NCBI RefSeq assembly: GCF_958979055.1
Contig: NC_084897.1
Coordinates: 24,951,628-25,015,627, forward strand
Length of the DNA: 64,000 bases
Reading direction: 5' to 3'
Source: Alnus glutinosa
Taxonomy: Eukaryota; Streptophyta; Magnoliopsida; Fagales; Betulaceae
In this document: positions 34,241 through 46,752 of the stretch, piece after piece
Numbering within the stretch: the stretch's first letter is position 1
How the letters are laid out: the number at the start of each line of letters is the position of its first letter
Program-made: the position numbers and the translations under genes
The notes under the pieces: generated by a model
Seen by the model: the letters and a program-made list of their open reading frames with translations, nothing else
What the model was told of the DNA's origin: nothing
The model's database searches: none

Positions 34241-36257
34241 ATGGCGAAATTACCAGAGCAAGAGCACCCGAAGAAGGCCTTCGGATGGGCAGCCAGGGAC
34301 ACTTCGGGGGTCCTCTCGCCCTTCAAATTTTCCAGAAGGTACTCTTTTTCTTTACTTGACTCGTTTTTACACAAATGCGTGCTTAACATGCATTTCTTGG
34401 TTAAATTGTGATAAAAATGGTATATATAATATATATATATATATATATGTCCGCAGAGCAACGGGAGACGAGGACGTAACGTTCAGAGTTCTTTATTGTG
34501 GGATATGCCACTCGGACCTTCACATGATCAAGAACGAATGGGGCATGTCCACCTACCCACTTGTCCCTGGGTATGTTTCCTAGCTAGCAATTTCTCATTA
34601 CTCTTCTATGTGAATCATCCATCTACAATCTCTACTTTTTGTTTATTTTGGAGGAGACTCAATTTATTTATTTATTTATTTTGCTGGGATTGAGTCGTCG
34701 AAAATAAATTCAGCAAAACCTATCAATTTTTCTTATCCATAATATTGTTAAGTTTTGCTTTCCTAGCATGGGCGTAATTAAATCGTAATTTTGATTATGA
34801 TGGTTAATTAGTTTATTTTATTTCCACTATATATATATCATGGGTTCACTTTAAATTTCGGCTTGCAGGCACGAATTCGTTGGAGAAGTGACAGAAGTGG
34901 GGAGCAAGGTGAAGAAAGTTAAAGTAGGAGACAAGGTGGGCGTGGGATGCGTGGTCGGTGCATGCCATTCCTGCGAGAACTGTAAGAATGACCTTGAAGC
35001 TTATTGTCCCGAAATGATTCTTACCTACAGTTCCGTTTACTCCGATGGAACACTCACATATGGAGGCTACTCAGACACAATGGTAGCTAACGAGCGCTAC
35101 ATCATTCACTTCCCGGAAAACATCCCACTTGACGCCAGTGCTCCCCTACTTTGTGCCGGGATAACAGTTTATAGTCCCTTGAAATATTATGGTCTGGCCG
35201 AGCCGGGTAAGCATATTGGAGTTGTTGGCCTAGGTGGACTTGGTCATCTAGCTGTTAAATTTGCAAAGGCTTTTGGGGCGAAAGTGACGGTAATTAGCAC
35301 CTCCATTAGCAAGAAGGATGAGGCTTTGGAACATCTTGGTGCCGACTCATTTTTGCTTAGCCGTGACCAAGAACAAGTGCAGGTAAATATTATAGCTTTC
35401 ATTATGATCTTCTCATGATAGTTGTACTTTTTGATAATGGTGTTAAATCACTCATTGTCCCAAAAGTTTTAAGTTTACAGGGAAAGCTAAATTTAATTAT
35501 CATTTAAACAATACTTTAACAATCTCTATCACTTGTGGGCTCAAACTCCCTTTTAATATATGAGGTTCAACACGTGTAATATTTAATTGAAATTAAAGAT
35601 AAATGAATGAGAGACAAAGTTTGAACTCTGGACCTCCTATGATACCATGTTTAAATCATGCACCATTTGTCTCAAAAGCTTAAGCTTATAAGAATTGATA
35701 AGTTTAATAATTTAATTAATACTTTATAAGATTGGGTTTGTAATTTTGGATACATATATTAAATTTGAGCAGGCTGCCAAGAATACAATGGATGGTATCC
35801 TTGATACCGTATCTGCAACGCACTCCATTTTGCCATTAATTGATCTATTGAAGTCCCATGGAAAGCTTGTTTTGTTGGGTGCACCAGAAAAGCCGCTTGA
35901 GCTACCCGTCTTTCCTCTGCTTATGGGTAATTCTATAAGCTAAGACTGACAAACTTAATTTGCAATAGAGTTAATTCTATATGTTGGTATCCTTTTTTAT
36001 TCATTCATAGTCATAGAGTTAATTAATAAGAGTTGTTAAAACATGTAGGAAGGAAGACGGTTGCAGGAAGTAATACTGGAGGAATGAAGGAGATACAAGA
36101 AATGGTAGACTTCGCAGCGAAACATAACATCACGGCAGACACAGAGATTATTCCAATGGAGTACGTGAACACGGCGATGGAGCGCCTTGCTAAGGGTGAT
36201 GTTAGATACCGATTTGTCATTGACATTGGAAACACCTTAGCCGCTACCAAATCTTGA
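34241..36257 (+). CDS. Cinnamyl alcohol dehydrogenase family protein (ELI3/mannitol dehydrogenase type)
   Basis: Five exons: 34241-34338, 34457-34570, 34869-35382, 35773-35926, 36049-36257; GT-AG introns with consistent phases give 362 residues, the usual family size. A zinc-dependent medium-chain dehydrogenase that interconverts alcohols and aldehydes with NADP(H). Visible residues: catalytic-zinc ligands Cys50 (in CGICHSD), His72-Glu73 (GHEFVGEV) and Cys166; structural-zinc cysteines 103, 106, 109 and 117; and the nucleotide-binding GLGGLGH at 191-197. The start [20 protein letters not shown] matches the class II CAD / sinapyl-alcohol-dehydrogenase-like / mannitol-dehydrogenase group, so the true substrate (cinnamaldehydes, mannitol, monoterpenoids or other aldehydes) cannot be told from sequence. 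Cytosolic, since no signal peptide is seen. (TA)n runs lie upstream and in intron 1. Confidence 0.93.
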
Positions 36258-37594
36258 AGTTCTTAGTTTTCTTGTATTGTTTTCGATCCAATAATTCTGT
36301 TTAACAAACTGCTTAGATATATATTCTTGTATCTCGATCTACTGGAACCTTGTTCTTTTTATCATTTGATAGTCATTAAATGGTTGTAGTCGTTTCAAAC
36401 AACACGTTCTGTTGTTACAGTTGTTACAAATAAAGATGAAAAGGCCAGGTGTGGCTGTGAACTGCCACACTTTATCTTTGCTTTTCGGTCATTAATTCCA
36501 ATTTCCTACGTGACTTCAGCGACTTTTTTTTCTTCTTCTAAACAATTATGAAAAGAAAATGAATGATTTCACTTATTTCGAACAGGGACACTTTATAATT
36601 AAAATAGGAATGCTAAGCTACTTTTAGCATTTTTTTTTTTTTTTTTGGGTTTTTATATGTTGATATAATACTGTAATTTTTTAATAAAAACATAAGAAAG
36701 AAATCAAGTTATAGTTTTTTTTTTATTAAAAATAAGATGTCATATATATCATCATAAAAAAAACACCAAATTAACACTAAAAAAAACCTCTTAACGTTTT
36801 TCTTATAAAATATACACCAAGAGATGCTCTAAGGATATATACCAACTGCGGTGATGCTCCCTTTTCCAAAGCCACCCAAATATGTATTCCATGTTCCCTT
36901 GCATATATAATATATAAATCAAAAGCTTTTGTCGAATATCTAATTTGCGTATATATCACAAGTAATAATTGGCGTCCCATCAATCTAATTGCCAAACAAC
37001 TCTTACTGCATATCGTTAACAAATTTAATTACATCGATCACAAGTCATATTTAATAGAAAATGAGTGTTAGGGATATGTTACTCGGCAATGTTGACGTAA
37101 TAAGTGATACAGAAATTGTTACATCAATTTGTAAACATAATAAGTATTATATAAACTATTATGTAATAGTTCATATTTTAGTGGTCCATGATATATGGTA
37201 AGTGTAAATAGGCCTATCATATCAGTTTATAAAGAAATTATAATAAACGTTATTGTACCCCTAACAACACTGATAAAACAATCACGAACTGTCATATTAG
37301 TTTACAAGTGTTATATAGATTATTACGTGACAGTTCATATTTAGTGACTAATGTGATAAGTGCAACGTAAATTATCATATCAGTTTGTAAAAAGCTTACG
37401 ATAAAAGCTGAACTACCCCTTACAATACTAAAATAAAAAAATAAAAAAAAGATTTGTTCCCCTAAACACGAACATTTCTCATGTGTAGAGGTCGACCAAT
37501 TCGCACTGAATAGCCCATAACAATAAAAACGTGGGCGGGCATTAAGTCCATGAGAGTAGCCTGGTAAGCATATATTACGTGGTAAGTAAAGCCC
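36258..37594. other. Intergenic DNA between convergent genes
   Basis: 3' flanks of the CAD-like gene (plus strand) and the bHLH gene (minus strand). 37060-37440 holds several variants of TATCAGTTTGTAAA/ACATCAATTTGTAAAC with ATTATGTGACAGTTCATAT-like phrases, an old internally repeated element of unknown class. No gene seen. Confidence 0.45.
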
Positions 37595-39654
37595 TCAGTC
37601 ATAACCACTTATATATGATGCACATGATAGGGGCAGAAGGCACAACCCCCTACTTCTAAGGTCTCGCTTCGGTACTGCTCCATCCTCTTTCATCAAACCC
37701 TGTCATTAATTATTAACAAATACAAATCATATCAAACGACTTTTCTTGAATATTTCCTTAATATTGGGTTGGATGAAGTTTCTTCAAGCTTCAATCCAGT
37801 TTATAAAATAGTGATATGTTCTTTAAATAATATGTATTTCTATCATGTTAAGGGACATATGTAAATGTTATAAATGGTGTCAGAAGAACTTCTTTCAACT
37901 CAATTTAGAGGAAAACTCTACCCATAATAAATTTTCTTAGATGTTAAATGTTTAGCAATGATGTTCAATGAATCAATGGGTACTTAATATTTATATATAG
38001 TACTTCATTTTGCTATTGTTCTCAATCGATCTGTCTCTAGATATGGAAATGACCTTTAAATGTAAAACATTCTGGTCTGGCTAGCTAAGAGAGGAAGAGA
38101 GAGAATAGTAGAGATTTAAATACAATATATATATGTATGGCCAGAAGAATATCTTACCGGTTGCATGGCTCTAATGGGCTTGCTGTGCGAGGACTTCAGA
38201 TAAGGCGTGCTCAATGTCTGCAGGAATCAAAACCCGTTTGAGTTCCAATGAGAAGTACTGTGTGGGTTATTTTATGCATATCTTTTATGCTTAATTAATG
38301 CCTTTACAGCTTTAATTTATGGAGTAGATTCCACTTTTCTTTCTGGGTTGCACTAGTTTCTTTGATATTACCATTAATTTGTATGAAGCTATCAAATCGT
38401 GATGATCACATACATGCATTCAGAAGAGATCAAATGTTCGAAAGTGTAAAAGAAATCACCTGGACTTGATCATGAAGGAATTGGATGTACCCAATAGCTT
38501 CTGTTAATACGGAGGCTGTGTCTGTCTGCAACCTCCAATATCCATTCAAATATTAAAAAAAAAAAAAAAAAAAAGTTTTACAGAAGCAGGGCCGAAGATA
38601 TATTATAATCCCCTTTCTTGGAAACACATTAGTGGGTTTTGATGAAGAATATAATTGAGACAGAGAATGGAGAGATATATAGTACCTTGCCAAAAGGTGC
38701 CACCAATTTCTGAAGAGCTGCTATCCTGTCCCCTAGCTTCTCCTTTCGTACCTAGTTTAAAACTAGTATTACTCGTAAGAGCGCACTATATTATAGTGGG
38801 AGTAAAGTTTAACGTGAAGATTTGTTGAGTATTTCTTAAATATATATATAATGACCTTCAGTGGTGGGCATGGGCATCGTGATACTGACCGCGACTTCTT
38901 TGTTTCTGCATAAAACTCTTTTGGCTCAGAAACATTCTGTCTCTTTGTTCTTGTAACTCCGTTCATTAAACCTGATGTCTTTTACAATCAAAGAGAAAAT
39001 TTTAATTTTTGGATATCGATGAGAATGCTTGAAGTCTAGAATTAAGAGAGATGGACTCATTAAACACAACAAGAACCTTTCTTGTGGCGTTGATAATGCT
39101 CAAGTTATCGGCAACGTATAGCCACTATGTCGTCGCTAATAACAATGTATCATCACTGACGACATGTCGGTTTAGATTCTAACACTATTTGCAATAACAA
39201 TGTCAACTACGACATGTGTCAGAGTCGTCGTTGATAATGATTTATTAGCGATGTCACTGATAACCTATTAGTGACGACCAGTTGGTGCTAAATAATATTA
39301 ACGACAACTTTTAGACTTTTTACGACGAATTTTGATCGTCATTAAAAACCAAAATTCTTGTAGTGAAAAGAGAATACTTAGACTGTATAAAGTAAAAGCT
39401 ATCCACACGAAGATGATCAAGTAGAAAGAAATGTAATTAAACTTGAAACTGAAAAATCTGAGGATTTCCTCCCTATAATCAAATATCTAGTACAATATTG
39501 TCATTACTATCTAGCTCCTTCAAACTTTTTCTTCGCTAAGCATCTATTTCGTTCTTACTATAATACAATCATTGATCGAGTATATATATGTATATTTTCT
39601 TTATTAGAGGTATATATATATATATATTAACTTGCAATGAGAAGGTTCCAATAA

Positions 39655-39694
<40 letters not shown>

Positions 39695-41708
39695 AGATTG
39701 CACTTCACAACCAACGCATTATCTCTTTTGGTGGCTCTACTTACTTATCAGTATTTAATGACTTTACAATATATCTATACATATATAGTACCAAGATATT
39801 TTAATTTAGCTTATAGGTTGCCCTTCCCTGACTCGACCACAAAGTCAAGCTGTATCCGATCTCATACTCAATATGGTGAATGTCTCTGATACTAAATGAT
39901 ATAAACTTTCTCACATTTGAAAACTAACCTGCAAGAGGAGGGTGCCTAAAAGCTTCTATGTATATACATGATTAAAATTGAACTTAAGTTATGTGGAAAG
40001 CTTAGGATCGTAATATCATATTCTAGCAGCAACAAAAAAATAAATAAAAAAGAAGACATGCAGTTAATTTAGTGAGAGACTCAGAATGCACAACTCCAAT
40101 GGTATGCATTTATCTTCCTCTAGGATCTAAACCTCTAGCCCTTTGTTTGTTCTCAATTGCCTTTATTTTTCTGCAGTTGTAATTGCAATGGTCAATGTTT
40201 ATGATAATTTTACGAACAGAAGCAAAAACACCATATCTATGACTTGGGAAAAAGAAGAAGAAGATGCCCACCTTGTTGGAGCTATTTGATGGGCTGTCTG
40301 CGAGGTCTTGCATATGCATGTGATCAGGGCTTAGAGAAGTACTTCCTTTAGGAGCACCTATAACATCATGTGAAGCCTGGCTAAAATTCCCACCATAATT
40401 GGTAGATGTCAAGAGATCCAATGTTTGCAAGTTTAAGCCCAAAGAATTTGAAGCTAATGAAGTAGACAGATCTGAGGGTGAAAAAAATGGAAAAACATGG
40501 CTGAAATTATATCTATTGGATCCAGGCACTCCTCCAAAACTTGTAGGGTTGTGACTATTAGAGTACAAATCTCCAGCCGAAGGCTGTTGTCCAGGGATCT
40601 GTCCACCAGAAGAGAAGTTGCCGAGACATAGATTCTCACATAGATAATTAGCAGAACATTGCTGCTCATGTTTTGTGGGTAGTGAATGCGATTCTTCTGA
40701 AATATCAGAGAGGCTGCATACAATTTCACTCAATTTTGGGAAAGTGTCTGGCACCTCTTCTTTGAATTTTGCAAGGTGCAGTAGTTCATTGGCTGATTGT
40801 TGGGTACTTTTTCCATCACAAAAACGCAAGTCTTGACAAATGACCGAAGGTCGGCTAAGAAGAGGGTCATCAATGGAAAACTTCTGCCATGATTCCCTTG
40901 AACTTGGGACGTTTTCAGCTGTCAGATAGCTATTGTAATTACTACCATTTCTGCCCCATCATTGAAGAGAAACAAGAGATTAATTAAACTCAAAATGAGA
41001 GAGATCAATTCACATAACCAGTACTCAATTATAGTAGGTTTACCAAAATAGCTAGCAATAGAAAAATAAAACAAAATAATTACAAGAGACACGAAGATTT
41101 ATAACATGACACAAAATTCACATAAATTTTAATCTCTTGTGCGCGCGCCGTGGCAAGACATAAGTGTATAAAACCCTTTTAGAAAGGTCGATCAGCAATA
41201 TTGGGCTCAATTCAATCTACGTCAACAAACATATATAAACTCATAAACCCTAGGAAATTAACTATCGCCTCAACTATGAAGAAACCAGTGAATTATATTA
41301 ATTTTGAAAATGGTATTTTAGTTTTACACATACTGATCACCCTTAACTATATATATAGTCTTAATATGTGTACTCTTTGCATTAGCTATATATGCATAAT
41401 CATGTTATATGTTTCATTGATGTTACTGAAAACATCAGAAAACAAGACCTCGTGAATCTTCTGATTGAATATATTATCAAGTTTTAACACCTAATCTTGC
41501 ATGGATTTAATTATTTTATGAGAAGGTCAGGTAAAGCAAACTACATACTGCAGCTGATATATAGATGTAGTACTTACAAAACGATGCTTGGGCTCCAATC
41601 ATGGGTGGCTGATGCTTTGTAGCCAGACTGATGAGTTGCTGAAGTAAAAATATACTCAGTTAACTGTTCTTGGAGCTGATGCTGATGATGAATATTTGTA
41701 GACTCCAT
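37595..41708 (-). CDS. bHLH110: bHLH transcription factor, subfamily XV (bHLH110-like)
   Basis: Seven exons on the minus strand: 41708-41578, 40950-40272, 38978-38856, 38751-38686, 38525-38460, 38217-38158, 37699-37595; GT-AG introns with consistent phases, 409 residues. It starts MESTNIHHQHQLQEQL, typical of bHLH110. A long Ser/Asn-rich N-terminal half (to 270) is followed by CPPLKVRKEKLGDRIAAL (helix 1), QKLVAPFGKTDTASVL, EAIGYIQFLHDQVQ (helix 2), then the hallmark tail PKRDLRSRGLCLLPLSCAS. As in this subfamily, the basic region lacks the His-Glu-Arg E-box contacts, so DNA binding is expected to be atypical; Arabidopsis bHLH112, a relative, is reported to bind E-box and GCG-box elements. 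The exon 3 acceptor was chosen at 38979-38980 because the alternative CAG six bases on would bring a stop into frame. Intron 2 (1293 bp) holds a mini-CACTA and a TA tract. The subfamily is sure; the exact orthologue is likely but not proven. Confidence 0.92.
39065..39365. mobile_element. Miniature CACTA element in an intron of the bHLH gene
   Basis: Ends CACAACAAGAA and TTCTTGTAGTG, inverted with one mismatch over 11 bp, flanked by AAA on both sides. The interior has GTCGTCGCTAATAA and GACGACC-type subterminal repeats. The right end AAAAACCAAAATTCTTGTAG resembles that of the decayed element at 56170-56417, a family different from the large element at 1230. Confidence 0.6.
39657..39690. repeat. 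(TA)n microsatellite in bHLH intron 2
   Basis: About 17 TA units; length likely varies between individuals. Confidence 0.9.
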
Positions 41709-41821
41709 TATATTTACTCTTTAAGAACTTGAAAATCCCAAGATGCCTTCTCACTTGGTTTTCTCTTTTACTCTTCTAGTCTAAGATTAAAGTAACCCTT
41801 CCAAAGAAAAGAGAACGAAGG

Positions 41822-41824
<3 letters not shown>

Positions 41825-41873
<49 letters not shown>
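41825..41873. repeat. (CT)n microsatellite in the bHLH 5' leader or promoter
   Basis: About 24 CT units lying 117-165 bp upstream of the bHLH start; read as (GA)n on the gene's strand. GA repeats near plant promoters can bind BBR/BPC proteins, so it may be functional. Confidence 0.85.
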
Positions 41874-41879
<6 letters not shown>

Positions 41880-44800
41880 AGTACTGACTCTCTTCTTATG
41901 TATGGGAAGCTTTATGCAACTTAACTTGCTCGTGAAACCCTATATCTTCCATATTATATTGGAAAAACATTTTTGAGATTTTACTTCCACTGTAGCATAT
42001 AAGATCGTGTATGTCATCGGTTTAGAGGCTCAAACAGACGTGTAAAGAGGAAAGATTGCGGTGCATGACCATGGTTTCTAGCTCCCCCCTCATTCTATGG
42101 GCCTCACATTCTGCATATATACTGTGTATAGGTATTAAAACCATTAGAGAACTGAACTTTTGCCGTGGATAGCCGTGTGCTTTATTCATCTCAAGCCATT
42201 ATTAGGGACCTTGTACTTGCTAACCTAGATTTAGGACCCACCATCATCCACAAAGGAGCCGCCCGCTACTTGTGTAACTGCGTCAATGATTTTCAGGAAA
42301 AAGAAGTCAATCTATTTTCACCGGTATATATATATATATATACCAGTGAAAATAGATGAATAACTCACATAGAGTGAGTGATTTATAAAGATAATCATTT
42401 ATACTAAGTCTCACATTATCTAATTACTAGGTGAAACTGAGCTTTATAAAGGATTCTAAGAAAGTAATGCTCAAATTGACTAGTCTTTTTGAAATGATAG
42501 CGCATATATGACTAACATTTTTTTTTTCTGAGTCATTACATATAGTGATGCCTGTTACGTACATTAAGGTAAGTTAAAGCATAACTAGAAATATATTGCA
42601 GCACTAGTACCACTTATCTGGATTTGTTAATTCAAATGCCACTTAGAATATGAGTCAAATTCTTAGACGATATTCGGCTTAGTTTGTTTCGACATAAAAT
42701 ATTTTTTATTCGGTAAAACATTTTAGCGAAATCACTTTTTTAGGAAAATAATTTTAGCTAAAAACATTTTTCGATATTTAGCTCGTACGGAAAATCATAG
42801 ACGGCTGGCAATCACGATTATGGTCGACAACGTCCATCGACCTCCAATGGTATCGGCTAGAAACCTTTGAAAGTGGCAGAGAATGAATTGCATGAGATAG
42901 TGCATGCGAGAATGAGAAGTTCAAACTTAAAAAATGATTGACATAAATAAAAAAGGGGAAACCATTTTACGCAACACAACTTAAAAGAAGTTTTCATAGT
43001 CAATCGAAAATGTTTTTTATTTGACCAAGATTTTCGGACGTACCGAACACGGGAAAATAGGGATAATGTTTTCCGTCCAACCTTGATTTGCTACTTTTTC
43101 ACTTTCGATCTGATTGATTCTAGGTCGAAACAAACAGAGCTTGGTTAAGAAGAAAATTCCATGAACAGATCAATTATTTAGAGGATGAAAGAATATATTT
43201 CTCGAAGATGTGAATACCATGTGTATATAAAAGTTGTTCAAACCTTAAATCACCATTTATAGAAAATAAGAAGTTAGGAGACAGGGTTTTAACTAAACTT
43301 CTTTGTTCTAATACCATATTAATAAATCACAATTTATTTCTAAAATTTATACCGATAAAAAAATATATAAATTTAATTATTTAATTAATACTCTAACATA
43401 AATAAACCCCACATCAATTTATTAAGATTAAGGTTTTCAATGACATAAATCATTTTCTTATAATGGATCCAAAAGATTAGTACTATACAAGGAAGAGTCC
43501 AGTCACCGATGTGTTTAATTATTGTTATATGATTGTGGTGGTGCTGGATTATTATATTTGATTAATTGGTATAGACTATTAAGCTGTCTTTCACTAAAAG
43601 AAGGGCGACTATTTTAAATTTTTAATCAGATCAACCCCACAAAAGTTCACATCAGAGAAAAAAAGTTATGGGAAAAAGTGAGATAAAGATCATGGGGCAA
43701 GTTTGTCGCCACCTCCAACTTCAACTCCCTCTTTCTTTCTTTCGGCCTCTTCTTAATTTACTTAATTATATATCCAGCTTGCAGTTGCCGACTGCCGATC
43801 TTCTTCTCGATCCCTCCATTCTTCCAAGTTTTTGTGCCCTTAGGATTGCACTTTCTTAATACAGCCGAGTTGTGTTAATTCCAACAAATCAGTGTTAAAG
43901 ATTAATTATCCGTTAAAGTTTCCGTACTTTAGGTCTCTAACTAGGCATAATAAAAAAATGGGACAAAGTTTTCCTGTTAAAGAGTTTTTTTTTTTTTTTT
44001 TTTTCAATTTAATCGATTAAATTAACATATATCTTTGTTATTATTATTATTATTTTATGAATGATGATTACTTTATCAATTCACAACCGAAACAAATACA
44101 ACCAAAACAGCTAAACCAGCTTGAAACAAAGACACGACACACAGTATCCAACGTTAACACCAACAACAGCCAAAAAGCCTTATAGCCCGGCCAAACAAAT
44201 TCACAGTACCTGCGGTACATCAAGCCAATTAGCCAATAGCAGGAAACTCTTTAAGCAAAATGCAAATGCCAAACAAAACAAACAAAAACAACAACCTAAG
44301 TCGGACAAACTGTTGATCAAAAGAGCAGCTCCTCGATCAGTAACATTCCATGCTTAATTTCATTCTTGTTTTTCCGGAGATTAATTAGAGATATTATAGC
44401 CCCCAAGGATTAGCTAACAAGGATTTCAAACAAGTGGAGGATTATCAAAACATGTGACATTTGTTTTTAGACTTAAAGCATGTGATTCTTACGTACATTT
44501 AAAAATTAAAAATTAAAAAAAAAAAAAAAAAAAAAACGTACTATAAAAATATATATCAATTTAATAGACTAGATTGAAAAATTTCTTCTTATCTTAGAGA
44601 ATAAATTGTGTCCATTGAAAATGTGCTAAAAGATTTATTTATTGCAAAAACATTAATTGGGATCCCAAGATGCCATTTGTATATACGTTTTGGCTAGGTC
44701 ACATGGAATTTAAAATTACAAGTGAAAGTATGTAGTCTGTCTAATCCACTTTTTATACATAACCACGAATTGGAATCCACGTTGGATCCATTATATGCTT

Positions 44801-46047
44801 CGACAGCTTTAAGAAGAAGAAAAAAATATTCCATACATTATTAAATCTTAGATAGATGGGAAAAGAATTATTATCTATTATCAATTATTGCTAGTCAACC
44901 AAGCTCAAAATTTGTGAGGGTGATCAATTGTCTACGGGTGATCAATTATGAGAAATATATGTTCTATTCGAGTAAATGTTAAAAATATATATATATATAT
45001 ATAATTTAAAATCCCAAATAAATATTTTTTTAAAATATAATATTTTCTAAAATTAAATTATAATTTTACTAAATGCTTAATTATGCTAAAATCGCTAAAC
45101 TAATTAATCTAATCCAAGCGGGAGAACGTTCCATTGGCGCTCTTACAGTACCAAAAGCAGCAGAAAACCAAACATTCCTCACAAGATTGGCAACAACGCT
45201 GAGGATTCAGCCAAGTTTCCCGCATCCCCTCCCCAATACCTTTTCTCATTTTTTTTTTTTTTTTTGAAAAACCTTTTCTCATTATTATATGTATGAATTA
45301 TCATAGAAAAATTTAATGTTTTGATACGACAATTAAACTTTACGATTCATGAAAGTAATTAATACAATTATTAGTGTGTAAGCACTTAAAAATTAGGTCT
45401 AAAGTTGCCCACATTGGATTTGAAGAAAAGACCAAATAAATAAATACTGAATATGTTAAAGTCTGGACAGCCAACACCACGCAAACGGAGACTTGAAATT
45501 ACAAGAAAGAATATACTTAGGGACTTGTCAGGGCGAGCTGATCATAGAAAATACATTTGATGCCTAAATCAGTTGAGAACTTTAAAAACGTCTTTCTTCC
45601 TCGAAAGTCAAGAGGAAGAGTTTTGGAATTAGTGTGGTTTTTCGAATGAATAAATTAAGTGCTTAATTACCTTCCCTTTTGAACCATGCATGTTCCTTCC
45701 GGTCGAAGGCCGTTTCCTCTCTCGTACAGCCATGCCACGTGTTGCCTTCCCACTAGATTGTGTGTTGTTCGTCCATGAATCGAGGTCACCAGTTTTGGCA
45801 GGGGGTGTCCCCAATAACTACCATTCATCTGTCATGGGTCAAGTGACATTAAAACTACCCATGTAACAGGGAAAGAGCTAGTGGTGCTTCCTAACCATCT
45901 CCAACAGTATAGGTTATCTTCGAAAAATACTGACACATCGAGGTTTGAATGATTTTAGGTGAAGAGTGAATATTACACAGCTGTCGAAATGACGATGTTG
46001 GGTCGATCTGGGTCTAGACTCATCAGCACTCGAAATGTGCTACCTAG

Positions 46048-46088
<41 letters not shown>

Positions 46089-46526
46089 GATTTTTTTTCC
46101 CTAGTTTTGGGCTAGGTGTGTTGTGTATTTGCAAGCTTAGGAAATCAATTATAAATATAGCGTTAGTTGGACTCTGATCTTCTTGCTTCTAATGCCTATT
46201 TACCTACCAAAATACCTTGTTTATGTTTGTCGTTGGTGTTTACCTGGTTTAATGCAAAAGCAATCACATTATCTCACGAACTAAGCATATTTTACAGGAA
46301 TTCGCCTTGACACAATTAGTGGTACAGAAGACATAAACTTCTTCCGAAATAAGTTAGAGAAATTTTTCTTCAACCCGCTTATAAAACAAATTGTCATGTA
46401 TTTCTTAGCAAATGAGAAGTACATAATTTTTTTTAATTAAAATATGAAAATCATAAGGTGTTTTGATATATATATATGATTTTTACATGCTAAAAAGACA
46501 TATTGTCAATGTTATATACTGAATTG

Positions 46527-46564
<38 letters not shown>

Positions 46565-46680
46565 GTTGTGATACAAATATTAATTTCATGCCATACTGTG
46601 CATGCGCATAGAACTAGCATACAGGCTAGAAAGATTTATTATAATCTAAGATATATAACTTTCTTCACTTGAGCAGCGTT
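41874..46680. other. Intergenic DNA between the bHLH gene and the tRNA
   Basis: 4.8 kb with no convincing gene. 42670-43145 looks like a decayed inverted-repeat element (AGTTTGTTTCGAC at the left, GTCGAAACAAACAGAGC at the right). 45640-45830 on the minus strand has a short open stretch ending in a donor-like AAG|GTAATT (TPPAKTGDLDSWTNNTQSSG) that I cannot place. TA tracts lie at about 42327-42341, 44986-45002 and 46052-46084, and poly-A at 46527-46562. Confidence 0.45.
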
Positions 46681-46752
46681 GTGGCTGTAGTTTAGTGGTG
46701 AGAATTCCACGTTGTGGCCGTGGAGACCTGGGCTCGAATCCCAGCAGCCACA
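46681..46752 (+). tRNA. tRNA-His (anticodon GTG)
   Basis: A 72-nt cloverleaf: acceptor GTGGCTG (46681-46687) pairs with CAGCCAC (46745-46751), discriminator A; anticodon stem CCACG/CGTGG with loop TTGTGGC, anticodon GTG at 46714-46716; T arm with GGCTCGAATCC. The extra 5' G typical of mature tRNA-His is added after transcription in eukaryotes, so its absence from the gene is normal. A Pol III T-run follows. It looks functional. Confidence 0.95.

Noticed and set aside
34227-34583. A 118-codon frame starting [12 protein letters not shown] across the first CAD-like exon
   Set aside because: It reads exon 1 in the wrong frame and runs through intron 1; the spliced model from 34241 gives an unbroken family-length protein.
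45629-45830. Minus-strand frame MGTPPAKTGDLDSWTNNTQS ending in a donor-like site
   Set aside because: No family recognised, no partner exon found, and the upstream frame is closed by a stop; too weak to call a gene.
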